Shown: piece after piece, positions 37,043-45,124 of the stretch
How the letters are laid out: every line of letters begins with the position of its first letter
Position numbering within the stretch: the first letter of the stretch is position 1
DNA from: Clostridiaceae bacterium BRH_c20a
GTDB taxonomy: Bacteria > Bacillota > Peptococcia > Peptococcales > BICA1-8
DNA: 45,148 bases
Assembly: GCA_000961765.1 (NCBI GenBank)
Contig: LADT01000061.1
Location: 1 to 45,148, forward strand
Reading direction: 5' to 3'
Translations under genes and position numbers: made by a program
The notes under the pieces: generated by a model
Databases searched by the model: none
Seen by the model: only the letters and a program-made list of their open reading frames with translations
What the model was told of the DNA's origin: nothing

Positions 37043-37610
37043 AGGCTGAGGTTAAGGTTAAGGCTAAGGCTGAGGTTGAGGATAAAGCTAAAGGATAAAA
37101 GAAGAGAAGAGAAGATTAAGATTTCGCTTCGCTAGATTAAGATTAATTCTTAAAATGACAATACACTGTATAGACAAAGACATTTTCCTAGCCACTAATA
37201 ACTTAGTAAGGCAGGCTAAAGTTACTAAAAAATGTTTAAGATAAATTTCTCAACCTTAACCTCAACCTCAACCTTAGTAATGCGAAAGCATTACTACTAG
37301 GTAATTTGTCCCAAATTGCATTTTAAGGCAGGAATTGGATACATTTTAGCGAATATCTATCTTGACACTAAGCTATAAATATCACATACTTATCAAGAAT
37401 ATGCATTTATTTATATTATCTATGCAAGAACGATAGATATTTTCTTATCTTTTCCTGGTCACTGGGCACTGATCAACCGGGCACGTTACCCAAAAGATTG
37501 TCCTAAAATACCTAGTCACCAGTCACTAACAATTAAACTACGGAAGGAGGTGCACCCTGTAACAAAACTCTTTGGTATTAATTTTGAAGGTTTTGTAAAC
37601 AGGAATAGTA
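37043..37610. other. gene-free repeat block between ywmB and murA
   Basis: GGTTAAGG-type hexamers (37049-37080), a GATTAAGATTTCGCTTCGCTAG segment (about 37112), AT-rich core, then inverse CTCAACC/CCTTAACC hexamers (37249-37274) and a TAGTAATGC-GAAA-GCATTACTA hairpin (37275-37296). GGTCACTGGGCACTGATC words occur around 37457. An AAGGAGGTG sequence at 37544-37552 has no start codon at the right distance. Confidence 0.72.
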
Positions 37611-38858
37611 TTGGATAAAATTATCGTAACTGGTGGTGCCAGATTAGAAGGAAATATTACTATAAGCGGCGCCAAAAATGCAGTATTACCTATTATTGTG
37701 GCCTCATTATTATCATCTAGTAAGTGTAGAATACAAGATGTTCCCAGATTAGCTGATGTAAGTACTATAAGCGAAGTATTAGAAATGTTAGGGGCAAAGG
37801 TTAATTTCGAGGGGAACACTTTGGATATAGATAGTAGCAATGTTAATGGTTTTGAAGCCCCTTATGAGTATGTTCGGAAAATGCGCGCCAGTGTTCTTGT
37901 GATGGGACCACTACTGGCCCGACTGGGCAGGGTTAAGATATCCATGCCTGGTGGTTGTGCTATTGGAACACGGCCCATTGATCTACACCTAAAAGGAATG
38001 GAAGCTTTAGGTGCGAGAATTTCTCTGGACCACGGCAATATTGAAGCTCGAGCTGAAAAGCTTAAGGGAGCAAAAATATACCTTGATTTTCCCAGTGTGG
38101 GAGCAACAGAAAATATTATGATGGCTGCTACCTTAGCTGAAGGTACAACAGTTATTGAAAATGCCGCTGAGGAACCGGAAATAGTTGACTTGGCAAACTT
38201 TTTAAATAGCATGGGTGCAATAGTCAAAGGTGCCGGCACAAATGTAATCAGAATAGAAGGTGTAAAAAGTTTAGGTGCAACTACCCATACGGTTATCCCA
38301 GACCGGATAGAAGCGGGCAGTTATTTAGTTGCCGGAGCAATTACCGGAGGTAATTTATTACTAGAAAATGTAATAGTTGACCATTTAAAGCCCATCATTT
38401 CCAAGCTGCAGGAATGTGGAACAGAAATATATGAGGAAAATAATGCTTTGCGGGTTATTGGTAAAGACATTCTTAAATCAGTGGATATTAAAACATTACC
38501 ATATCCCGGCTTTCCCACTGATATGCAGGCTCAGTTTATGGCCTTAATGACGAAATCAGCTGGGACGAGCCTTATTACAGAAACGGTATTTGAAAATCGT
38601 TTTATGCACGCCGATGAATTCAAGAGAATGGGTGCGGATATTAAAATTGAAGGCAGAAGTGTTGTAATAGAAGGTGTTAAAAATATCTACGGCTGTCCTG
38701 TTAAGGCCACTGACCTCCGAGCAGGGGCAGCTCTTGTTATCGCAGCCTTAGTAGCTGAGGGTGATACTGAAATAAGCTGTGTTCACCACATTGACCGTGG
38801 TTATGAGAATATAGTAAGCAAGCTTCAATCAGTAGGCGCGAAAATACGACGAGTTTAG
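37611..38858 (+). CDS. murA: UDP-N-acetylglucosamine 1-carboxyvinyltransferase
   Basis: A 415-residue enzyme for the first committed step of peptidoglycan synthesis. K22-N23 in SGAKNAVLP and the PEP-binding C116 in [11 protein letters not shown] are present, so the enzyme should be fosfomycin-sensitive. TTG start with AGGAA six bases upstream; a stronger AAGGAGG 60 bases upstream is not linked to this frame. The stop TAG is the first three bases of a TAGTAATGC hairpin. Confidence 0.96.
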   Translation: MDKIIVTGGARLEGNITISGAKNAVLPIIVASLLSSSKCRIQDVPRLADVSTISEVLEMLGAKVNFEGNTLDIDSSNVNGFEAPYEYVRKMRASVLVMGPLLARLGRVKISMPGGCAIGTRPIDLHLKGMEALGARISLDHGNIEARAEKLKGAKIYLDFPSVGATENIMMAATLAEGTTVIENAAEEPEIVDLANFLNSMGAIVKGAGTNVIRIEGVKSLGATTHTVIPDRIEAGSYLVAGAITGGNLLLENVIVDHLKPIISKLQECGTEIYEENNALRVIGKDILKSVDIKTLPYPGFPTDMQAQFMALMTKSAGTSLITETVFENRFMHADEFKRMGADIKIEGRSVVIEGVKNIYGCPVKATDLRAGAALVIAALVAEGDTEISCVHHIDRGYENIVSKLQSVGAKIRRV

Positions 38859-38999
38859 TAATGCTAACGCATTACTAAAGGTTTTGCTACGCTAGGTTAA
38901 GGTTGAGATAAAGTAAGATTAAGATTTCGCTTCGCTAGATTAAGATTCCGCTACGCTAGGCTGAGGTTAAGGTAAAGTTAAATAAAGGTTAATAATTGG

Positions 39000-39022
39000 A
39001 GCCGGGCGTAAGCTCGGCTTTT
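39000..39022 (+). terminator. intrinsic terminator after murA
   Basis: AGCCGGGC-GTAA-GCTCGGCT, an 8-bp stem with one G-U pair followed by TTT. It lies about 140 bases after the murA stop codon. Confidence 0.75.
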
Positions 39023-39040
39023 GTTCGTTTGTTCGTCCCT

Positions 39041-39220
39041 GTCATTGCGAGGGGAGCGAAGCAATCTCAGACCGGGGTTTACGAACATAAAGAGAAAAAC
39101 AAATCAAAGCTGGTTCAAGGCAGAAAAAAATTGAATTAATAAATATTTCAAATGCTACATGGGATGATTTGTATATTGATTTATGAGATTGCCACGCTCC
39201 TTACACTCACTCGCAATGAC
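39041..39220. mobile_element. 180-bp inverted GTCATTGCGA element (MITE-like)
   Basis: The ends GTCATTGCGAGGGGAGCGAA (39041) and ACTCACTCGCAATGAC (to 39220) are inverted, with inner GCAATCTC and GAGATTGCC also inverted. About 115 bases of AT-rich non-coding DNA lie between. No transposase or clear target duplication is seen, so non-autonomous mobility is inferred only. Confidence 0.55.
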
Positions 39221-39270
39221 AGTGAAAAAGGTTGCGACGAAGCAAGCTCTTTTTTAATTCAAATTTCCCT

Positions 39271-39490
39271 TCCACCTCATAAGATTAATAGACAACCTTC
39301 GTCCCCTGATTTTCCTTAACCTCAACCTTAACCTTAGTAATGCTTTGCATTACTACTTAACCTAGTGAGCGTAGGTGAACGCAACCTAAACCTAGCGAAG
39401 CGAAACCTAACCAAATTTGCTTTAACAAATTTGGTTATTCTATTTTCCCTCCCCACCTCATAAGATTAATAGACAACCTTCGTCTCCTGT
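39271..39490. repeat. direct duplication of a ~40-bp tract, 180 bp apart
   Basis: CCACCTCATAAGATTAATAG followed by ACAACCTTCGTC occurs at 39273 and 39453 with only a few base differences, each copy leading into CCTAACCTCAACC-type hexamers. Confidence 0.82.
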
Positions 39491-39593
39491 TTCTTCCCTA
39501 ACCTCAACCTTAACCTCAACCTAGTGCAGTGAAACGAAGCGAAACCTAACAAAACTGCTAACAAGCAATTTTGTTCACTGAGGTGAAATCAGA

Positions 39594-40577
39594 ATGCGTA
39601 AATACATTTTAGGGGGAATAATACTTATTTTATTAATGATAATTATTATTCCCCTCTGTACTTTGCTGCTTCTAGAATTAGATTACGGTAAGGTGGAGAT
39701 AACACCCATGGGTAGAGCAATAAATGTATTTAATTACCAGACGGGTAAGCTAATGACTATGGATTTCGAAGAATATATAGTCGGGGTAGTTGCAGCCGAA
39801 ATGCCGGCATCCTTTGAAAAGGAGGCTTTAAAAGTTCAAGCTGTAGCGGCTAGAACCTACGCATATAAACGTTTGATAGAGCCCGATGCTCTAATAAAGG
39901 AATATCATCCTCAAGCAGATGTCATAACAAGTCCTTCAATTTGTCAGGCATGGGTAAGTGATGCTGAGCTCAAAGAAAAATGGGGTCGTCTGGACTATCT
40001 AAAATTCAAAAAAAGGATAGTTGATGCCGTGGAGGAAACAAGGGGGGAGATTTTAGTTTATCAGAATAAGCTCATTGATCCAGTTTATCACGCCAGCTGT
40101 GGAGGGAAAAGAACAGAGGATTCAGGTGATGTATGGAAATACAGTTTTCCCTACTTACAGAGCGTAGAGTGTTCCGGCCATGAGGATAAACACCTGCAGG
40201 ATACAAAAACTATTCCCATCAGGAATATTGATGTGGCGTTAGCTTCTAACCTAGAAGCTGTTCCTGCCGCTAAGCTTCAGAGCAGTATCAATAATTACCT
40301 TCAAGTCGTGGAAAAGACCAAAACAGGCAGGATAAAAACCTTAAGTATAAATGGCAAAAAGCTGCCTGGCACTGAAGTCAGAACTAAACTAGGCTTAAAA
40401 TCCACCTGGTTTACCTGGCAGATTAACAATAACAATATAACCTTTACCACCCGGGGCTATGGCCACGGTGTAGGCATGTGCCAATATGGAGCAGATGGTT
40501 TTGCCAAACAAGGCAAAAAATATGACACAATACTGAAACACTACTATCAGGGTGTGGAGATTGTTAAGATAAAATAA
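39594..40577 (+). CDS. spoIID: stage II sporulation protein D (lytic transglycosylase)
   Basis: A 327-residue membrane-anchored enzyme (helix about 5-28) that degrades peptidoglycan during engulfment with SpoIIM and SpoIIP. The catalytic-glutamate segment VVAAEMPASFEKEALKVQAV, the VYHASCGGKRTED loop and the GYGHGVGMCQYGA motif are conserved. The stop TAA runs directly into GGTTAAGG repeats. Confidence 0.96.
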   Translation: MRKYILGGIILILLMIIIIPLCTLLLLELDYGKVEITPMGRAINVFNYQTGKLMTMDFEEYIVGVVAAEMPASFEKEALKVQAVAARTYAYKRLIEPDALIKEYHPQADVITSPSICQAWVSDAELKEKWGRLDYLKFKKRIVDAVEETRGEILVYQNKLIDPVYHASCGGKRTEDSGDVWKYSFPYLQSVECSGHEDKHLQDTKTIPIRNIDVALASNLEAVPAAKLQSSINNYLQVVEKTKTGRIKTLSINGKKLPGTEVRTKLGLKSTWFTWQINNNNITFTTRGYGHGVGMCQYGADGFAKQGKKYDTILKHYYQGVEIVKIK

Positions 40578-40688
40578 GGTTAAGGTTTCGCTCATTTCAA
40601 TTCGCTAGGTTAAGGTTAAGAAAATAATCTTAAGAACTTACTCAACCTCAACCTTAGCCTTAACCTAGCGTAGCGAAACCTTAACCTT
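40575..40688. repeat. hexamer-armed inverted repeat (spoIID/spoIIQ gap)
   Basis: AAGGTTAAGG with TTTCGCTCATTTC...TTCGCTAG linker, an AT-rich core near 40620-40640, then CTCAACCTCAACC, CCTTAGCCTTAACC and a CTAGCGTAGCGAAACC linker. It begins at the spoIID stop codon. Confidence 0.82.
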
Positions 40689-40741
40689 AAAAATAGACGT
40701 AAGAAACGGCTCTCAATAAGCCGTTTCTTACGTCTATTTTT
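40689..40741 (+). terminator. strong intrinsic terminator after spoIID
   Basis: A perfect 23-bp stem (40689-40711 with 40719-40741), beginning AAAAATAGACG and ending CGTCTATTTTT, with a 7-base loop. Confidence 0.92.
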
Positions 40742-40782
40742 ACCCAATCCTGGCAATCATATTGCTAAGGAGCGTGATTAAT

Positions 40783-41559
40783 ATGAATAAAGAAAAATAT
40801 AGTAAAATATTAGACAAATACAGTGACAGCCTAAAGAAATACGGCGTTTATCTGTTGATTATTTTATTTTTTCTGACCTTTAGTCTAAACTACTTGCTAG
40901 GTAGAATGAAAGACAACAGTATGGTGATTAATTCTGATTCGTTTTCTGAACCAGAAATATTAATCGAGGAAGTTGGTAATAATGGCAGTGAGGAAAAATT
41001 GGCTGTAGAAATTGATAGCGAACAGCAAAAAACCGAAACAGCTGTAACAACAGTAGCAAATACACCACAAAAGCCTGAACCTCAACAAGCAGAAAAACCA
41101 GCAGAGAATATTACGCAAAAACCAGCAGAAGATACAAGCCCCATAATTAACACCGAAACGCGCCCACTAGACCTTATTTGGCCTGTTAAGGGTGATATAA
41201 TAAATAATTTTGGTATTAGCTACTCTAAAAAATACGATGACTATCGCTTGCACCCTGGTTTAAACATCAGAACAAATCCAGGGGTGGATATCAATGCGGC
41301 CTTTGAAGGTAAAATTACTATGGTGGAAAATACTGAGGCGGAAAAGTTTATAATCGAAATAGATCACGGAAAGGGATGGCTGAGCCGCTATTCCCAATTA
41401 GCTCAAGCAGTTGTTAAAGAAGGACAAACTGTTAAAGCCGGAGAAAAAATTGGCCAAGCAGGAGCACCAGGCACAGAAGGAGTCGAAGAATCCCATCTCC
41501 ATTTCAGAATCAAACAAAATGACCAATGGAGCGACCCACTAGAGTACCTAAAGAAATGA
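40783..41559 (+). CDS. spoIIQ: SpoIIQ-like M23 (LytM) domain protein
   Basis: A 258-residue protein with one membrane helix (about 22-39), a Glu/Gln/Pro-rich linker and a C-terminal LytM domain (about 130-258). The position between spoIID and spoIIID identifies it as SpoIIQ, the forespore partner of SpoIIIAH. In the zinc motif HxxxD the histidine is H157 but the aspartate is replaced by N161 (HPGLN); the later HxH (H238, H240) remains. It may therefore be a non-catalytic scaffold. ATG 40783 follows AAGGAGCG; TTG 40762 is less likely. Confidence 0.88.
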   Translation: MNKEKYSKILDKYSDSLKKYGVYLLIILFFLTFSLNYLLGRMKDNSMVINSDSFSEPEILIEEVGNNGSEEKLAVEIDSEQQKTETAVTTVANTPQKPEPQQAEKPAENITQKPAEDTSPIINTETRPLDLIWPVKGDIINNFGISYSKKYDDYRLHPGLNIRTNPGVDINAAFEGKITMVENTEAEKFIIEIDHGKGWLSRYSQLAQAVVKEGQTVKAGEKIGQAGAPGTEGVEESHLHFRIKQNDQWSDPLEYLKK

Positions 41560-41907
41560 GCATGACGGCTAAAGAGTTAAGTTTTTAGGTCAGCGTGACG
41601 TCTATGGGGATAAATATAATGTCGGCGTGACGGCTAATTGGTTAAGTTTTAGGTCGGCATGTTGCCTCAAAATAAATTCTACATTCTAAATTCTACATTC
41701 TACATTTTCACTTCTCCATTCTACATTTCTCAATTAAATCCTTAGCCTTATTCCTTGATTTTACATGCCGACCTACAGGCTGGCTCATAAGCCGTCACGC
41801 CGACTCACAAATTATCCCAATAGTAAAAGAAAATTAAGGAATTAATCATTTTTTCACCCAACCTCCCATATATATTAGTTGAAAAGATGTAACGGGGAGG
41901 TCAAGTA
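41560..41907. other. gene-free repeat block between spoIIQ and spoIIID
   Basis: Contains the nested inverted element at 41621-41804 plus an extra direct half copy at 41563-41610 (CATGACGGCT, GGTCAGCGTGACG). The last 100 bases are AT-rich with the CCCATATATATTAG sequence before the spoIIID ribosome binding site. No gene is seen. Confidence 0.75.
41621..41804. mobile_element. 184-bp nested inverted-repeat element (MITE-like)
   Basis: GTCGGCGTGACGGCT (41621) and AGGTCGGCATGT (41651) are matched exactly, in reverse order and complement, by ACATGCCGACCT (41763) and AGCCGTCACGCCGAC (to 41804). The centre is filled with ATTCTAC heptamers, the complement of the TAGAATG words at 7691. No open frame is inside. 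Confidence 0.65.
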
Positions 41908-42174
41908 ATGCAAGAATACATACGTAAACGGGTATTGGAAATTTGTGAGTATATATTAGAATCAGCCCATACTGTGCGGCAGACAGCAACTGTATTTGGG
42001 GTAAGTAAGAGTACTGTACATAAAGACATGACGGAAAGGCTGCCAATTATTAGTAAAGAATTGGCCAACCAGGTTCGGGAAGTATTAGAAAAAAATAAAG
42101 CAGAAAGGCATCTCCGGGGTGGAGAAGCCACAAAACGTAAATACATGAATGATCAAGATGAAGAAATAGCTTAA
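41908..42174 (+). CDS. spoIIID: sporulation transcriptional regulator SpoIIID
   Basis: An 88-residue mother-cell DNA-binding protein. The helix-turn-helix HTVRQTATVFGVSKSTVHKD is at about residues 20-40, and the basic C-terminus (RHLRGGEATKRKY) is typical. ATG with GGGGAGG upstream; terminator 38 bases after the stop codon, so it is transcribed alone. Confidence 0.95.
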   Translation: MQEYIRKRVLEICEYILESAHTVRQTATVFGVSKSTVHKDMTERLPIISKELANQVREVLEKNKAERHLRGGEATKRKYMNDQDEEIA

Positions 42175-42211
42175 AAGTACCAAATTTTCAGAACGTAAGC
42201 TACTAAACACT

Positions 42212-42238
42212 AAAAAATCTCCATATTGGAGATTTTTT
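42212..42238 (+). terminator. intrinsic terminator after spoIIID
   Basis: AAAAAATCTCCA paired with TGGAGATTTTTT around a 3-base loop, ending in T residues. Confidence 0.92.
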
Positions 42239-42356
42239 AAAAATTACAGAGAATAATAGAGGAAAAAAATAGGTCTTGTAGAATAATGTGTTAAGGCAAA
42301 TATAACCATATTTATTAATTAAGCTTAACCATTAATACTTCTAATAATGTTCTTTA

Positions 42357-42393
42357 ACCTGTAGAACTGTAGAACTGTAGCACTGTAGCACTT
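42357..42393. repeat. GAACTGTA octamer run
   Basis: CTGTAGAACTGTAGAACTGT followed by AGCACTGTAGCACT, four copies of an 8-bp word just before mbl. Confidence 0.8.
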
Positions 42394-42459
42394 TCGGTAC
42401 AAAGGGGATTTTAGCCCTTTTCTTCATATGTAGGACAAGCACATCAAGGGGGGATAAGA

Positions 42460-43488
42460 GTGTTTTTTGATTTCGGTGAAGACATCGGCATAGACTTAGG
42501 TACTGCAAGTGTACTTGTCTATGTCAAGAAAAAAGGAATCGTTTTAAATGAACCTTCCGTAGTAGCCTTGGATAAAAACAGCGGGCAAATTATTGCAGTA
42601 GGTGATGAGGCCAGAAAAATGCTAGGGAGAACCCCTGGCAATATTGTTGCCATCAGACCGCTAAGAGATGGGGTAATAGCTGACTATGAAGTAACTGAAA
42701 AAATGTTAAGGTATTTCATCGATAAGGCTGTTGGTAAAAGGCTTTTCTTTAAGCCCCGGGTTATGGTCTGCATACCATCCGGTGTAACAAGTGTGGAAGA
42801 GCGGGCTGTTCGGCAGGCAGCTATGGCAGCCGGTGCCAGACAGGCCTATCTCATAGAGGAGCCGGTAGCAGCTGCTCTAGGTGCAGGAATTGACATTTCC
42901 GAACCCAGCGGTAGCATGGTTGTCGATATCGGTGGTGGTACAACTGATGTAGCTGTACTATCCCTCGGAGGAGTAGTATGCAGTAAATCCATCCGCATCG
43001 GTGGCGATAAGTTTGATGAAGCTTTGGTTCGATATGTACGGCGGCAGTTTAATTTGATGATTGGTGAAAGAACCGCTGAGGAAGTAAAGAAAGAAATCGG
43101 TACAGCATATCCAGCCAAAAGGCAGGGTGACAAGATGGAAGTCCGTGGTCGGGATTTAGTAAGCGGTCTTCCCAAAACAATTGTTGTTACCGCTGAGCAG
43201 GCTTTTGACGCTTTAAGTGATACGGTGGATGCTGTAATAAGTGCTGTCAAAGAAGTACTGGAAAAAACCCCCCCTGAACTTGCTGGCGATATAATGAATA
43301 AAGGTATCGTAATGACCGGTGGTGGTGCTTTGCTAAATGGCCTCGAAACTTTGATCACTGAACGGACAGGCCTGCCCACCCATGTCCCCGATGATGCCAT
43401 TTCCTGTGTCGCAATAGGCACAGGCATTGCATTGCAAAACCTAGATCTTTTACAAGACAGCAAGATCTATACAAAAAAAGTTATATAA
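42460..43488 (+). CDS. mbl: MreB-family cell-shape protein Mbl
   Basis: A 342-residue bacterial actin that guides lateral wall synthesis. The phosphate-1 loop IGIDLGTASVLVYVK, VIADYEVTEKMLRYFI, phosphate-2 DIGGGTTDVAV and adenosine motif GGGALLNGL are conserved. Context (spoIIID-mbl-flhO) and the LNEPSVVALDKNSG segment favour Mbl over MreB. GTG start with AAGGGGGG upstream. Confidence 0.93.
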   Translation: MFFDFGEDIGIDLGTASVLVYVKKKGIVLNEPSVVALDKNSGQIIAVGDEARKMLGRTPGNIVAIRPLRDGVIADYEVTEKMLRYFIDKAVGKRLFFKPRVMVCIPSGVTSVEERAVRQAAMAAGARQAYLIEEPVAAALGAGIDISEPSGSMVVDIGGGTTDVAVLSLGGVVCSKSIRIGGDKFDEALVRYVRRQFNLMIGERTAEEVKKEIGTAYPAKRQGDKMEVRGRDLVSGLPKTIVVTAEQAFDALSDTVDAVISAVKEVLEKTPPELAGDIMNKGIVMTGGGALLNGLETLITERTGLPTHVPDDAISCVAIGTGIALQNLDLLQDSKIYTKKVI

Positions 43489-43495
43489 TCCACCC

Positions 43496-43517
43496 GGGGC
43501 GGTTCCCAAACCGCCCC
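43496..43517 (+). terminator. GC-rich hairpin after mbl
   Basis: GGGGCGGTT-CCCA-AACCGCCCC, a 9-bp perfect stem eight bases after the mbl stop; no immediate T-run but TTTATTTT follows. Confidence 0.65.
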
Positions 43518-43619
43518 ATTAATGTTTATTTTCCCCGAACGGGTGGTTAAACGCCCTCCGTTAATATTATTATCGTAGGGGGTATAACCGCCCCTTTCTA
43601 TGTTATAAATAATAACCCC

Positions 43620-43644
43620 GTAGGGGCGCCCAGTGGGCGTCCGC
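43620..43644. repeat. GTAGGGGCGC palindrome upstream of the transposase
   Basis: GTAGGGGCGCCCAGTGGGCG then TCCGC, 27 bases before the transposase ATG. It is the same family as 19980, 25613 and 36019 and as two sites inside the transposase frame. Confidence 0.88.
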
Positions 43645-43671
43645 AAATATTCTCAATAATAGGGTGATATA

Positions 43672-44156
43672 ATGAACGGTGAATACCAAGAAGAAAACCA
43701 AATCGTTTAAAGGATTATGATTATTCCCAAGCAGGAGCATATTTTATCACAATATGTGTAAAAGACCGAAAAAATATTTTATGGAATAACATTGTAGGGG
43801 CGTGCATTGCACGTCCGCAGCTATCCAATATAGGTAATATAGTGAATAATACGGTTCAAAATGTTCCACATATATATAAAAATGCAGTTTCCATAGAAAA
43901 GTATGTGATTATGCCTAATCATATTCACATGATAATTATTATACGAGGAAATGAGGATGGACGCGCAATGCGCGCCCCTACGATTTCTAATATTATAAAT
44001 CAGATGAAGGGTAATGTTACAAAACAAATTGGATACTCCATTTGGCAGAAATTATTCCATGACCGTATCATCAGAAACCAACAGGAATATGAAAAAATAT
44101 ACGAATACATAGAAACAAACCCATCAAAATGGCAAGAAGACAAATATTATATTTAA
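43672..44156 (+). pseudogene. REP-associated tyrosine transposase (IS200-like, RAYT), frameshifted
   Basis: Read in the frame from 43683, the product (about 157 residues) matches RAYT proteins throughout: RRKPNRLKDYDYSQAGAYF, FITICVKDRK, the HUH motif in YVIMPNHIHMIIII, and IIRNQQEYEKIYEYIETNP carrying the likely catalytic Tyr. The ATG at 43672 is in another frame that stops after 12 residues; one missing base near 43684 would restore the normal start. Two palindrome copies (43794-43818 and 43959-43982) are read through as VGACIARP and GRAMRAPT. The last 104 residues could still be made from GTG 43842. Confidence 0.85.
43794..43982. repeat. inverted pair of GTAGGGGCGC palindromes inside the transposase frame
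   Basis: 43794-43818 reads GTAGGGGCGTGCATTGCACG then TCCGC; 43959-43982 reads GGACGCGCAATGCGCGCCCC then TACG, the opposite orientation. Both keep the reading frame open. Confidence 0.88.
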
Positions 44157-44221
44157 TTGGTTCATTCCCCCTAAACAAATCCCAAATCCAACCGATATAA
44201 TACATAAGAGTTTCCAAAATG

Positions 44222-44345
44222 TTCGTGTCAGACGCAAGATGTTACCCAGAAGTACTGTCAGACGCAAAATGTTCACTCAGAAGTATCTCAGACGCTCAAA
44301 TTTAACCCATAAGAAATTGTCAGACGCAAAATATTAACCCCAAAG
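44222..44345. repeat. four-unit GTCAGACGCAA array before flhO
   Basis: TGTCAGACGCAA cores at about 44226, 44256 and 44318 and a variant CTCAGACGCTCAA at 44287 recur at a 30-31 base period, joined by ATGTTACCCAGAAGTAC-like sequence. Here all units have the same orientation, leading to the flhO ribosome binding site. Confidence 0.85.
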
Positions 44346-44368
44346 CAATAAAGTGTGGAGGTGCAAGA

Positions 44369-45112
44369 ATGCTTAGAGGTCTATATACAGCAGCTACCGG
44401 CCTAAGTGCTATTATGTTCAGAAATGAAATTGAGACAAATAATTTGACCAACTCTAAAACCGGTGGTTACAAAAAGGAAGAAGTTCTTTTTAAATCCTTT
44501 CAGGCCATACTGAATAATAGAATAAGCTATGAAAGGCCTTATACTGAAGGGGCACCAATTGGTACTTTGGGTCGAGGTGTCATGGTTGATGATGTAATAA
44601 CCTATTTCGATATCCAAGGTGAATTAGTCAACACAGGCAAAGATTTTGATTTAGCAGTAAACGGTAACGGCTACATGGTTATTGAAAACGCGGACGGTCA
44701 AAGGTTCTATACTAGAAACGGTTCCTTTGGTGTAGACTATAACGCTCGGCTGACTAATGACGATGGTTATATGGTAATGGGACAAAACGGTTCTTTAGAA
44801 ATCACAGGACTGCTTATAGATATCCACGATGATGGCAGAGTTTATGTAGATGGAGAATATGTTGACACCCTATTGATGGTAGACCTCATTGACCCCAAAA
44901 AAGTAGGAAGCAACCTATTTGATACAGATAATCCTCCAATAGAAGCAAAAGGCAAAATTCTCCAAGGATATCTAGAGCAATCCAATGCCAACCCTATCGA
45001 AGGGATGACAAAGTACCTGAAAAACCTAAGGGCCTATGAAGCTAACCAAAAAGTTGTCCAAGCCTATGATGCTACCTTAGAAAAAGTAATAAATGAAGTA
45101 GGACGTGTATAA
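44369..45112 (+). CDS. flhO: flagellar basal-body rod protein, FlhO/FlgF type
   Basis: A 247-residue rod or hook-basal-body protein. The N-terminal rod motif is NNLTNSKTGGYKKEE, the central segment DFDLAVNGNGYMVIENADG is typical of FlgF/FlgG/FlhO, and the C-terminus YLEQSNANPIEGM with a terminal helix is standard. In this locus B. subtilis has flhO-flhP after mbl; flhP is expected just beyond the window. GGAGG precedes the ATG. Confidence 0.93.
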   Translation: MLRGLYTAATGLSAIMFRNEIETNNLTNSKTGGYKKEEVLFKSFQAILNNRISYERPYTEGAPIGTLGRGVMVDDVITYFDIQGELVNTGKDFDLAVNGNGYMVIENADGQRFYTRNGSFGVDYNARLTNDDGYMVMGQNGSLEITGLLIDIHDDGRVYVDGEYVDTLLMVDLIDPKKVGSNLFDTDNPPIEAKGKILQGYLEQSNANPIEGMTKYLKNLRAYEANQKVVQAYDATLEKVINEVGRV

Positions 45113-45124
45113 AAGCCGCAGGCT

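Larger units (their letters stand above)
38859..39593. other. longest gene-free repeat block (murA/spoIID gap)
   Basis: 735 bases with no gene. In order: a TAGTAATGC hairpin and AAGGTT-type hexamers with TTCGCTTCGCTAG linkers (38856-38985), a terminator (39000-39022), a 180-base inverted GTCATTGCGA element (39041-39220), and two copies of a ~40-base CCACCTCATAAGATTAATAG tract (39271-39310 and 39451-39490). There are also inverse AACCTC/AACCTT hexamers at 39314-39402 and 39500-39550, and two short hairpins (39409-39436 and 39548-39575). Confidence 0.78.

Noticed and set aside
42846-43463. 205-residue minus-strand open frame opposite mbl
   Set aside because: It is a codon shadow of the clearly conserved Mbl reading frame, has no ribosome binding site and no recognisable domain.
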